Below, in pieces: positions 1 through 10,600 of a DNA stretch of 64,000 nucleotides. This stretch comes from Chitinophagaceae bacterium (lineage in GTDB: Bacteria > Bacteroidota > Bacteroidia > Chitinophagales > Chitinophagaceae), in the NCBI GenBank assembly GCA_016703625.1, contig JADJBP010000013.1, forward strand, positions 1-64,000, written 5' to 3'. The notes under the pieces were generated by a model, which was not told the origin of the DNA, ran no database searches, and was given only the letters and a program-made list of their open reading frames with translations. The stretch's first letter is position 1. Each line of letters begins with the position of its first letter. The position numbers and the translations under genes were made by a program.

Positions 1-1
1 A

Positions 2-70
2 ATGCCTGAAGATATGCAGGCCGTTATTGAAAAATGGAAAAATTATATCGGGCATAAAGCTGACGGGTAA
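2..70 (+). CDS. C-terminal tail of an unidentified protein (5' end outside window)
   Basis: An open frame enters from the left edge and ends at the TAA at 68-70, giving about 22 residues that finish in WKNYIGHKADG. A strong hairpin terminator follows three bases later, which supports this being a true gene end. The fragment is too short to assign a family. Confidence 0.5.
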   Translation: MPEDMQAVIEKWKNYIGHKADG

Positions 71-72
71 AT

Positions 73-100
73 AAAAGGCCCGCATTACTACGGGCCTTTT
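73..100. terminator. Rho-independent terminator, probably bidirectional
   Basis: A perfect 10-bp stem AAAAGGCCCG / CGGGCCTTTT encloses an 8-nt loop. Runs of A and T on the two sides let it work for the plus-strand gene ending at 70 and for the minus-strand gene ending at 120. Confidence 0.85.
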
Positions 101-119
101 AACATCATAACTGCCTGCT

Positions 120-1207
120 TTAGTTTTTGATGATCTTACCAATTTGAATATTGCCCATACCGTCATCGTAGCGAACAATATATAAACCACTTCCAAGTGT
201 ACTGATATTAATTTGTGTTTGCAGTGTATTTGTCACAGCGACTTTCTGTTGTAATATTTTACCATCCGGGCTTATTAAAGTGAACGTAGCTTTTTCCGGA
301 GATTTACTATGTTGAATGGTTACCTGCTCAGTTGCCGGTACCGGGTATATTTGAATTGGGGCATTTGCTGCTCTTTAGCATACACTTTTATTACAGGTGT
401 ATATTTGAACTTCCCGTCAAGATCAACACTCTTTACCCTGAAGAACAATGTTTGCAATTGTTTTTCTGTGTAATCTAAACTGTAAATATCTTTTCCTGAT
501 GCTGAAACGTATCCTGCAGTGGTAAAGTCAACAGCATTGATGCTGCTTTCAACATAATACCCCTGTACATTTATTTCCGTACCAACATCCCATAAAAGCT
601 TAATACTTCCATTTGAATTTTTACGGGCAACGAAACCTTCAAATACTACCGGTAACGGGCCACCGGCAACTGTCAACGCCAGGTCATCAAACAAAATATT
701 TCCCGGCAAACTAGCCTTGAAAGTAAATTCAAACCGAACTTCCCTGCCAATAGTAAGGTCTGCATCGCTTAATAATAAACATATATTTCCGCTTGTATCC
801 GGCAAAGCTGTATACACCGGGCCATTGGCCGTAGTAGCAAGCACTTCAAGGGGTGGCTGGCTTATTCCTGATATAACCCTTATCCTGAAAAGGGTACCGG
901 CAGGAGCACTGTATCTAAAACCTACTGTAACCTGTCCTGGTAAATTTTGTACATAAGCGGGAGAAATAAGACTTGCATTTCTTATTGCCAGTCCGCTGTT
1001 TTCTATCTCGGCCCCCGCTCCTGCATTCCAATAAAAGGAAACATCTTCGGCACTGGAATAAATACTTGGGGAACTGAAACTTTCATCAGATGTGTTGAAA
1101 TTCCGGAAAACAGTACAATTGGTAGCTGTTGATACAATTGTAGGTGATTGTGCAATGGCAGCAAATACTGATGTAGCCATTAACGCAATGAGTAAACATT
1201 TTTTCAT
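120..1207 (-). CDS. Secreted protein with T9SS C-terminal sorting domain (one frameshift)
   Basis: The protein starts with a Sec signal peptide (MKKCLLIALMATSVFAAIAQ). The middle is beta-rich, with a segment resembling a carbohydrate-binding or discoidin-like module (LFDDLALTVAG) and a fibronectin-III-like stretch (LLWDVGTEINVQGYYVESS). The first frame stops at 320. A second frame, joined near position 360, continues with a typical type A sorting domain (IQIYPVPATEQVTI to GLYIVRYDDG) and ends at 120-122. The join lies beside a short C run, so I read it as one gene of about 362 residues with a one-base indel. The protein is expected to be exported and then anchored or released by T9SS. Its ligand is unknown. 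Confidence 0.75.
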
Positions 1208-1553
1208 GATTTTTTGTTTTTATGAGGTAATAAATTACTGGTAACCGAAGGTTATCAGTAGTCTTTGTGAAGGGATAGATGGAAAGGATTATATTCTTAA
1301 AACTGAACCCGGGCCATGCCCTGATCAGTCTGCAAAGGTGCTTGTATAATGCCTGATGCCTGTTACACAACTATGAGAATAGGTTACAACATTCACAGTT
1401 CCCAGTGGATTGAACTTATAGCGGAAAATAAAATGTAAGGATCTATATACAGCCAGGGTATCCTTTTGCGAAATGACTCGCATACAACATTAACAATCTA
1501 AGCGGCAAATTGGCATATTTTCTGGATACCTTTCCGGTATAAATTTGTATATC
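1208..1553. other. Intergenic region between divergent genes
   Basis: No gene is supported here. A TAAATTTG element at 1540-1547 matches the Bacteroidota -7 consensus on the plus strand. It lies only 7 bp before the ATG at 1554, so it would give an almost leaderless transcript, and I see no good -33 element. Treat the promoter as tentative. Confidence 0.35.
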
Positions 1554-2029
1554 ATGCAAACAATAAAATTCTTTCGGTTATGCATACTGGTAATTCTGTG
1601 CAGCGGCATATCATTATCATATGCACAGCAAAAAACTGCTGATGAGGTCAAAATGATTGTGGAATCACAAAATTTTGTTTTTAATGCAGAGGTGGCCAAC
1701 CCGGCACGTGGCGGAACCCGTCAGTTATCTGCCGGTTACGACCTTACGGTAACAAAAAGTAATATCGTGGCTTACCTCCCGTTTTTTGGCAGGGCTCAAA
1801 CTTTGCCGGTTGACGCTGCCGGGGAGGCATCAGGTTTACATCAACCAATTTTGAATATAAAGTGGTACCCAACCGAAAAGGCTGGCTTATAACCATTATA
1901 ATAAAAGATGTATCCAATGTACAGCAATTATACCTTACCGTTTATGATAATGGGAAGGCCGGCCTGGATGTCATGAATATACACCGTGATGATATTTCCT
2001 TCAGGGGTTACATAAAGCAGCCACTGTAA
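1554..2029 (+). CDS. DUF4251 family exported protein (one frameshift)
   Basis: I recognise the Bacteroidota DUF4251 family. Visible conserved pieces are FVFNAEVANPARGG, AGYDLTVTKSNIVAYLPFFGRA and, in the second frame, TNFEYKVVPN, VQQLYLTVYDNGKA and DDISFRGYI. The product starts with a signal peptide ending near SLSYAQQ. The ATG at 1554 is preferred over the TTG at 1545, because it starts directly at the signal peptide. The frame breaks near 1832, where GGTTTACA appears to have lost one T, and resumes to the TAA at 2027-2029. The length of about 158 residues fits the family. No biochemical function is known. It converges on ilvE with a 4-bp gap. Confidence 0.8.
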
Positions 2030-2033
2030 ATAT

Positions 2034-3098
2034 CTATATCACAAAATTCCAATTGTGTACATCAGCATCAGTTCCCAAACGGATGCTTTCCAGTTTATTT
2101 TTTAATGTAAACATCAGGTTACCCGGGTGATAAGCCGGCAGACGGTAATCGATGCCGTTAATATGAATGACCTGTATGGGTGCAACTACGGCTGCAGTAC
2201 CGGCGCCAAAAGCTTCCGTGATGGTTCCGGCTGCAAAAGCGCTTTCCAGTTCAGCAACAGCAACCGGCCGTTCCGTTGTTTTGTATCCCAAATCATTGGC
2301 CAGGGTTAATAACGAATCTCTTGTAACTCCATCCAGTATTGAATCGGATAAAGGAGCAGTTACCAGGGTATCATTGATCACAAACATCACATTCATCATA
2401 CCCGATTCTTCAATGTACTGGTGTGCTGATGCATCTGTCCACAAAACCTGGTCATAACCTTCACTGCGTGCCTGTTGCGTTGGGTAATAAGCACCGCCAT
2501 AATTCCCACCACATTTTGCAAAACCGGTTCCGCCTTTTGCTGCTCTTATAAATGTTGTTTCCACTTTTACTTTAATGGGCTCGGTATATAAAGATGGAAC
2601 AGGACCGGTAAATATTACAAAGCGGTATTCATCAGAAACCTTCACGCCGAACCTGGCTTCACTCGCATATATAAACGGGCGCAGGTATAATGCATGGCCC
2701 GCCTTTTTGGGTACCCATGCCTGATCCAGATCAACCAGTTGTGATAATCCTTCGGTAAATATTTCTTTTGGCGGAACGGCCATGCACATTCTTTCCAGTG
2801 ACCGCACAAAACGGTCATAATGTTTATCCATCCTGAATATATTTATGCGGCCGTCGGTCATCCTGAAAGCTTTCATACCTTCAAAAACAGTTTGCCCGTA
2901 GTGCAGTGCCAGCGTAGACGGGCTTAATGAAAGATTGGCATAAGGTACAATTTGCGGAGACTTCCAAGCACCGGCTGCATAATCGCAAACCAGCATGTGG
3001 TCCGAAACATATTTACCAAACTCAAGCTGTTCAAAATCCACTTCATTGATCCTGGATTGCGCTGTTCTTTTGACCGGAATATTTGTTGTGATCTCCAT
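2034..3098 (-). CDS. ilvE: Branched-chain amino acid aminotransferase
   Basis: This is a fold-type IV PLP aminotransferase that interconverts leucine, isoleucine and valine with their 2-oxo acids, using glutamate/2-oxoglutarate. The PLP lysine lies in AKCGGNYGGAYYPTQQA. The downstream block QVLWTDASAHQYIEESGMMN is the usual carboxylate- and phosphate-binding region. I chose the ATG giving MEITTNIPVKRT (354 residues, normal family length) over the one ten codons upstream. The frame is intact. The gene is divergent from the GntR/aminotransferase regulator at 3198, which could share its control region. Confidence 0.93.
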   Translation of the reverse strand: MEITTNIPVKRTAQSRINEVDFEQLEFGKYVSDHMLVCDYAAGAWKSPQIVPYANLSLSPSTLALHYGQTVFEGMKAFRMTDGRINIFRMDKHYDRFVRSLERMCMAVPPKEIFTEGLSQLVDLDQAWVPKKAGHALYLRPFIYASEARFGVKVSDEYRFVIFTGPVPSLYTEPIKVKVETTFIRAAKGGTGFAKCGGNYGGAYYPTQQARSEGYDQVLWTDASAHQYIEESGMMNVMFVINDTLVTAPLSDSILDGVTRDSLLTLANDLGYKTTERPVAVAELESAFAAGTITEAFGAGTAAVVAPIQVIHINGIDYRLPAYHPGNLMFTLKNKLESIRLGTDADVHNWNFVI

Positions 3099-3169
3099 GT
3101 TAACCGATTTTAAATTTAGAAAGAACAAAATTTGTCATTATTTTTCATTTAAAACAGATGCAGATTTAG

Positions 3170-3177
3170 TATTTTTG
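3170..3177 (+). promoter_or_regulatory. Candidate -7 promoter element for the GntR/aminotransferase regulator
   Basis: TATTTTTG matches the Bacteroidota -7 consensus TAnnTTTG and lies 20 bp before the ATG at 3198. The -33 match is weak (TTTA near 3148). The region also holds repeated CAGAT motifs, which could be operator half-sites because MocR-type regulators often bind direct repeats next to their own promoter. Confidence 0.4.
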
Positions 3178-3197
3178 ACTATATCAGATTATGCATT

Positions 3198-4633
3198 ATG
3201 AAAAAAGCATTCCATTCAGATGACCATTTATACATACAGGTAGCAGATGGTTTTGAAAAAATGATCGCAGATGAAGTGTTGCGTATCGGCGATAAACTCC
3301 CTTCTGTACGATTACTGAGTGATGAGTACGGGATCAGCATGGGCACAGCATTCCAGGCTTATTACCACCTCGAAAGCAGGGGCTGATCGAGTCGAGGCCC
3401 AAGTCGGGTTATTATGTACGTTTCAATCATCACCGTTTTCCCGAACTGCCAATCCAGCGCAGGCCTGATGAGATATCGCATGAAGTGAGTGTTAAAGAAA
3501 TGATCGCTTCTATCTATACCGATATTGCGGCAACGGGTGTTACCAATTTTGCACTGGCGGTTCCGGATGCATCGTTATTACCTGCAGCCAAACTGAATAA
3601 AGCTGTTGGATATGCCTTGCGCAACAGCAAAGACCACTGCATGGATTATGAACATACACAGGGCAATGTAGAACTGCGCAAACAGATCGCCAAGCTGGCT
3701 TTCAACTGGGGAGCCAATATTAAGGCTGATGATATTATTGTTACTTCGGGTTGCCTGGAAGCGATCAGTTTATGTTTAAAAACAGTCACCAAATATGGCG
3801 ATACAGTGGCCGTTGAAAGTCCAACTTATTTTGGAATTTACCAGGCCATTGAAAGCCTGGGATTAAAAGTGGTGGAGATATCAACTGACCCGGTGAACGG
3901 GGTTGACCTGGTTGAATTGCAGAAAGCCATTAAAAAATTTTCGGTCAAAGCCTGTGTATTCATTCCCAATTACAATAACCCGTTGGGGAGTTGTATGCCC
4001 GATGAAAATAAGAAGAAACTGGTGGAGATCATCACCAGGTACAATATCCCGTTAATTGAAGATGAAATTTATGGTGAGTTGTATTTTGGAAAGACAAGGC
4101 CAAGAAATTGTAAATATTATGATACCAAAGGATTGGTGATGTATTGCTCTTCCCTTTCCAAATCACTCACACCCGGTTACCGGATTGGCTGGATCATACC
4201 CGGTAAATTCCTGGATGCGGTAAAGCAGTTAAAAAGAATACAGAATATCAGCAGCCCTACACTTACCCAGGCAGCCATAGCGCATTACCTTAAGCATGGC
4301 CGTTATGAATTTCACCTGAAGAACCTGCGCAAGGCCCTGCACACACAGAGTTTGCGGTATGTGCAGGCCATCATCAGTTATTTTCCTGCCGATACAAAAG
4401 TCTCGAGGCCGCACGGCGGTTTTATTTTGTGGCTTGAGTTTAACAAAAAAGTGAATGCCTTTAAACTGCGTACCGAAGCCATGAAACACCATATCTCCAT
4501 TGTACCGGGAAGGATATTTTCTTCAGGTAACAATTATTCAAACTGCATCCGCATCAGTTTTGGAAAACCCTGGAACGAGGATACGGATTATGGGTTGATG
4601 ATGTTGGGTAAACTGATCAAAAAAATGATTTGA
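3198..4633 (+). CDS. MocR/PdxR-type regulator: GntR winged helix fused to aminotransferase domain (one frameshift)
   Basis: Residues 1-65 form a GntR winged-helix domain (LYIQVADGFEKMIADEVLRIGDKLPSVRLLSDEYGISMGTAFQAYYHLESRG). The frame then breaks near 3382, where a five-G run seems to have lost one G. The restored sequence reads GLIESRPKSGYYVR, the canonical end of the wing. A fold-type I aminotransferase domain follows to 4633, with the PLP region SSLSKSLTPGYRIGW (Schiff-base lysine in SLSKSLTPG). Total length of about 478 residues is normal for MocR proteins. Members usually sense PLP or an amino acid and control vitamin B6 or amino-acid genes. The divergent ilvE is a plausible target, but that is inference. 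Confidence 0.85.
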
Positions 4634-4637
4634 AATA

Positions 4638-4666
4638 AATCCTGCCGCAACGCAACAGGATTGTTT
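4638..4666. terminator. Hairpin between convergent genes, likely terminator
   Basis: AATCCTG and CAGGATT form a 7-bp stem with an 11-nt loop just after the stop codon at 4633. The T tract is short (GTTTC), so termination strength is uncertain. The next gene runs toward it from the other side. Confidence 0.45.
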
Positions 4667-4730
4667 CATAGAATATTTTTTGGCAGGTAAAGGCATTGCC
4701 TTTTCCCTTTTATTTTAATTATTTTCTTTG

Positions 4731-6201
4731 CTAAAACTGGAAATAAATGAACGAACTGCCGCTCTCCTGGCTCCATACCAGCAGCAAAATCAAAACCACA
4801 CAGGTAATACCCAACAGCCACCAGGGCATCTTTTCACCGAGCGCTAATACTTTTGTATCCCGCATGGTCCAGTGAAATGCAACCATAAAAAAAGTAATGG
4901 TGAGCACTTTAATAATATTGAGCGTGGTAAGCAGGGCTTCTGCTTTGGGTACATTGTAAAACATAGCATTTAAAATCTGCCATGCCGAACCAAAATCAGG
5001 GCACGGAAAACCCAGGTTACATTGATAAAAAAAGTAACCATGGCATACATGAGGTTCGGAATGTTTTTGCTTTCAGGTCTTTGGGAAGTACACCCAACAC
5101 ACCAATTTCGGTAGACGGAACCGACTTCATGGGTACCTGCTTTTTTTTACTGTGGTCCTGTATCATTTTTTCGCCCCATAAATAAGCACCATGCAGTCCG
5201 CCCCATACCACAAAGGTCCAGCTGGCACCATGCCAAAGCCCACCGATAAGCATGGTCAGCATCAGGTTAATGTAGGTCCTGGTTTTCCCGTTTCGGTTAC
5301 CCCCCAGCGGTATGTATAAATAATCACGCAGCCACGACGACAGTGTAATGTGCCACCTGCGCCAGAAATCGGAAAACCCAATGGCTGCATAAGGGTATAA
5401 AAAATTATCGGGTAATCTAAATCAGGCATAACGCTATTCCGATCGCACAGGTGGAATAGCCGGCAAATCAAAAATATCTGTCCCGAAAATGCCAGAACAC
5501 CTGTCCAGGCATCCAGTGTATGCACCGGACCCCTGGCGCCAAACACGGCATCTGCCGAAGCCGACAACATACTGTCGGCTAGCACAACTTTCATAAACAG
5601 TCCCTGGTGAGCAACATCAGCCCCTGTACCAGTTTTTGAATCGGTTACATGCGGTGTTTTAAACTGGGGTAATAATAGTTCCACGCGAAGTAGAACGATG
5701 GGACCGGTACCAGTTGCGGAAAAAGGTAACGAACAGGGGAGAAGTCGAGCAGTGATTTTTCCGGCGGCGCTTTCTCCGGTACATATCCAGTGTATATAGG
5801 ATAATGTTTGAAAAGTATAAAATGAAATACCTACCGGTAAAATGATATCGGTTTTGCTGCCTGGAAATCAATGCCGACAGCATTGGCAAGCGTTGTAAAA
5901 TTCTCAGTAAAAATGCCCCGTATTTAAAAAATCCAAGCATACCAAGGTTGGCAGCAAGGCTCAGGAACAGCAACCCTTTTCTTTTGACTTTATTTTCCTG
6001 GTGATACAAAGCCCTTCCAACAATATAATCAACCATTGTTGAAAGCCACAGGAGTATGATGAATGGCGGGTTCCAGGCCGCATAAAAAATATAGCTGGCC
6101 AGCAGCAGGTTCAGCTTTTTTACTTTCCACGAAAAAGGCAGGTTATGCAGTATAAGGAGGACAATAAAAAATGCAATGAATGTATAAGAGTTAAAAACCA
6201 T
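4731..6201 (-). CDS. MBOAT-family membrane O-acyltransferase, AlgI/DltB-like (several frameshifts)
   Basis: This polytopic membrane enzyme transfers acyl (usually acetyl) groups to an extracytoplasmic glycan. The N-terminal segment MVFNSYTFIAFFIVLLIL and NLLLASYIFYAAWNP are typical of AlgI-like proteins. Later frames give LYTLDMYRRK, DFWRRWHITLSSWLRDYLYIPLGGN and GGLWHGASWTFVVWGGLHG. The last holds the family catalytic histidine (WHG). The C terminus is at 4731. Pieces in three frames add to about 490 residues, the normal AlgI length, so I treat them as one gene damaged by several indels. It lies 26 bp downstream of the gene at 6228-7263 on the same strand, a common pairing of MBOAT with an SGNH-like partner. 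Confidence 0.82.
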
Positions 6202-6227
6202 AAAACAGGAAGTTTACTGGTAATAAA

Positions 6228-7263
6228 TTATGGTACCGGTTGAATTGTTTTTGAAAATTTCCATCCCTTTTCCGCATGCAGGATGTTGATAAAATGTTTG
6301 GTAAAAATAACCGCATCCGGCTGGCTTAAATGCGAAAATTCGGGGCATTGAAAATTTGCAATGGCCGGGTAATCGGCAAAATGAATGCCCGCGCTATTGG
6401 TTACGGTTAATAACCGCTCCCAGTATTTTCCCTGGGGAAGACTTTGCTTTCACCCATTAAAAAGGCTGCTGGACGGGGTACGTACAAACAAAATTTGTCC
6501 GCCCCTGGCTTTATCTTATCCGTACATTGCTTAACATGGGCAAATATGGAGTCTAATTTGCTGCCGGAAACGGGAGGTTCTTTGTAACCGGCTAAAAACA
6601 TCCAGATGCCCTTAACTTTGTTTTGTTCAGCAGTGTCTGCTACAAAACTTTCCGTCATGTATTCCTGCCTGTTATATTTACCCTGCCAAAACCCGGCGGG
6701 AAGGTGGGAACTCAAACACACCCTGCCTGTTGGGAATACGCAGGTTTGATAAATGCGCATTGAGTGATAACCATTCTTTATTCAGGAATACCAGGTTATT
6801 TTCGAGGGGTTTGTTTAAAGCAAAACTGGCCTTTTTGTGCCGGCGTCCATTCCTTATAATACTTCAGGTTTTTCAGCGGCGTTTCTACATTGGGGGCTTT
6901 TTGAAAAAACAGGCCTTCGGTTACATCAATCACCAGTTTTCCGGCAAACTGCTTATCATTAGCCAGGTCTTCCAGGACGGGCACAGGAGAACTGCCTACA
7001 CAGGCCAGTTGAATGGCATGGTCGCCGGTAATTTGCTCCCAGGTTGGAATATCCAGGTCGAACTTGATACGGGATGACCCGATGAATACCGTTGACTTGT
7101 CTGCAGGTTCATATACCATCTTCCTTTATCCGACCAAGGGCAGTATTGTCATCAAAGGCAGTATCAAATCCCCTGCTGCGTACATATAATTCCCAGCACA
7201 ATAAGGCAGCTATAACCAGTACCAGTGCAAATATTCCTGCTTTGGTAAAATGACGATTATTCA
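6228..7263 (-). CDS. Membrane-anchored SGNH-hydrolase-like partner of the MBOAT enzyme (frameshifts)
   Basis: The protein begins MNNRHFTKAGIFALVLVIAA, an N-terminal membrane anchor. It then shows STVFIGSSRIKFDLD, resembling the block I GDS/GSS motif of SGNH proteins. The C-terminal stretch GIHFADYPAIANF and CPEFSHLSQPDAVIFTKHF resembles the block V D/E-x-x-H motif, with Glu where Asp is usual. Three or more frameshifts interrupt it, and the restored length is about 345 residues. AlgJ/AlgX-like proteins of this kind accept the acyl group passed through an MBOAT channel and modify a surface polysaccharide. Which glycan is modified cannot be told from the sequence. Confidence 0.6.
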
Positions 7264-7692
7264 TTTTTAAAATAATTTATTACCCAAAATGTATAAAAGA
7301 AATGAAAATTAAAAGCAAATCAGTTTGGTAGGTTTCAGTTTTCCTTGATCCCCCCTGGACAAGCGGCATTGCAGAAAATTCATTCAGGCAAGCTAAAGAT
7401 ATATAGCATATTCTGTATTTCATAGCATTTCAGCATAAAAAATTTATCTCATATAAAGCATTTTAAAAAGCCCAAAAACGGGAAAAAGCGTAACCTAAGT
7501 AGAATAACAGCTACAACAATATTGTTTGATGACTATACTTATATGAGATATTATGGTGTATTTTATATACAGATCCGTTGTAGGTTTTCAAATTATGCAA
7601 AAAAATTAACCTGGAACCGATCTTCAAATCCTTAACCTGAAAACCTGCATTTACTGCCCTGTGATTTGATTACCCATATGTAAAGACCGGAT
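7264..7692. other. Intergenic region between divergent genes
   Basis: I see no gene here. For the minus-strand gene starting at 7263 there is a possible promoter: TACATTTTG (7285-7293 as read on the minus strand) with TTTG 22 bp upstream (7316-7319). The spacing is slightly long. The rest is A/T-rich without clear structure. Confidence 0.3.
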
Positions 7693-10600
7693 ATGGAACA
7701 ACCGGATGCCCTGTCTTTTAAATTTTATCACAGAACCTGTATCCTCCAAAAAATAATGAAAAGCGCAAAAAAGATCAGCCCCGTTTTAAAAAGCCTTATA
7801 CCTCCCAATCAAATAAAAAAAACCGGATCAGAAACGGATACAAACAATTCGTTTGCACCCGGGGAAAATGATGACTGTGAAACACTGATCAATTGTACCG
7901 ATGACTTGCTGTGGACTGTGAACAGTGAATTTAAACTCATTGCTGCCAATAAAGCATTTTACCGGCATATTGAAGATTCATGCATCCGCATCAGGCCCGG
8001 TGATGATATTTTACTGAAAGCTTTTTTCCGGAGGATTTTACAGCTTTCTGGGAAACTGCCTAAAAGAGCATTGGCCGGGGAATCGTTTAAAGAGAAATTA
8101 TATGCACCTGCTTTTCAAAGCGGAAAGCATCCTGGACAGAAACAAATTTTAACCCGGTCATTAAAAACGGGCGAATTATCGGTATTGCCTGTTTTTCAAG
8201 GGATATTACCGAAAAAAAAACAGCAGAAGAAAAAATAAGGATTAGTGAAAATCATTTGGCAGAAGCACAGCTCCTGGCGAAACTGGGAAGCTGGAATTTT
8301 GATATTAATACCGGGGGCCTTACCTGGTCTGATGAATTATACCATGTTTTTGGCACCGATAAACAAACCTTTACGGAAACCCACCATTCCTTTACAGAAC
8401 TTGTTGATAAAGCTGACAGGGATTTTGTATTGTTAACCAGTAAACACGCCCAGGAAACAGGCAAACCATTCAACATAGAATATCACATCACAACGCCAAA
8501 CGGCGAAAAGCGTGTGATCCATGAAAAGGGCTATAGTGAATCGGATGCATCCGGAAAGATCACCCGGTTATTTGGAACAGCCCAGGACATTACAGAAAGA
8601 AAACTGGCCGACCAGGCTTTACAGGAAGCATATACCGAAAGAAATACCATACTCGAAAGAATTGATGACGGCTTTTTTGCCATTGATAAAAACTCAATAG
8701 TAACGTATTGGAATAAGCGGGCAGAAATTCTGCTCCATAAGAAAAAAGAAGATATCATTGGAAAAAACCTGCACGAGGTTTTTGCATCTTCAGGTTCCTC
8801 AAAGTTTTATGTTCACTATCAAAATGCCATCAAGAACAATACTTCCATGCATTTTGAAGAATTTTCGGATATGTCCAATAAGTGGTTATCCGTGTGTGTT
8901 TTTGCCTCTGAAAACGGGTTGTCGGTCTATTTTAAGGATATTACCGCACAGAAAATTGCAACAGAAAAATTAAAGAAAAGCGAAACCCAGTACCGTTCAC
9001 TTATAGAACAGGCAACTGATGCCATTTGCATTGCAGATGCATCCTTTAAATTTATTGATGTAAATGCCAGTGGTTGCAGCATGTTTCGGATTTACAAGAT
9101 CAGAATTCCTGCAGCTCTGCTTTTTGATGTATTATTTAAGGAGGACCTGGAATTCAGCAGTCAAAATTGAAGAATTACAGGCAGGAAAAACTATCCATAA
9201 TGAAAGGAGGATCAAAAGAAAGGATGGAACAGAAATGCATGTGGAACTGAACAGCAAAATGCTGGAAGACGGGAGGGTCATTATCTTCGGGCGGGATATA
9301 TCTGAACGTAAAGAATCGGAACAGTTAATTAAGGAAAGTGAAGCCAAATACCGTTCGTTTTTGAGGCAGCATGGATGGCATACTGCTTACTGTTACCGAT
9401 GGCGAAATTCTTTCGGCTAATCCGGCTGCCTGCGAAATTTTAAAATGACCGAGGCAGAGATCTGCAGGAGCAGGAAGATTTAGTATTGTTGATGCAACAG
9501 ACCAAAGGTTAAAATACTAATAACAGAACGCCAGCGAACCGGCAAGGCAAAAGGAGAGATCACGCTGCTCAGGAAAGATAGAAGCCCGTTTGAGGCAGAA
9601 CTTACCTCGGCTGTGTTTACAGATGCAATAGGACAGGCCAGAACTTCAATGATCATAAGGGATATAACGGAACGCAAAAAGCAGCAGACGGGTTAACCGA
9701 AAGTGAATTACGATACCGTTCAATCATTGAACAGGCAACGGATGCGATCTGTATTGCTGATACTAACATGAAGATCATAGATATCAATCAATATGGATGC
9801 GAAATGTTGGATTATTCCAGGAAGAATTTTTGTGCCTTTCCATTGTTGATCTTTTTTGTAGAAGAAGACCTTATAACAAACCCGTTCAGGTTCAATGAAT
9901 TAAAATCAGGCAAAATCATCAGGTCTGAACGGAGATTCAGGCGAAAAAAACGGAGCGCTAATTGATGTGGAAATAAGTACCAGGATCCTGGAGGATAGCA
10001 GGTTTCTTGTATTTGGGCACGATATCGCTGAACGTAAAAATGCAGAAAACAGCCTGAAAGAAAGCGAGGCAAAATTCCGTACTTTATTTGAACAAAACAT
10101 GGCTGGTGTTTATCAATCCACATTAAATGGTGTGATACTGAACTGTAACGATGCCTTTGCAAGAATGCTTAAATATGATTCGCCGCAGGATATCCTTCAG
10201 TTAAACGCATCGGATCTTTATTTTTCACCAAAAGACAGGATCGATTTCACGGATAATGTGATCAATCAAAAAACCTGAATAATTATGAGAGTGTTTTAAA
10301 ATGCAAAGACGGGAGCGCATTATACTTTATTGAAAATATTTCGATCGGAAAAATGATAAAACCGGCGAAGCATTTTTTGATGGTATCATGATTAATATCA
10401 CGGAAAAAAAAAGAAGCCGAATTAAAGTTAAAAGAAAGCAACGAACGCCTTAAGCTGGTAAGCAAAGCCACCAATGATATGGTATGGGACTGGGACCTGG
10501 TAACCGGTAAAGTGTACCGCAATAAGGAAGGATGGAAAAAATATTCCGGACCGGGGATAAAGTATTTGAAACTGACCTGATCCAGGACTGGGATGACAGG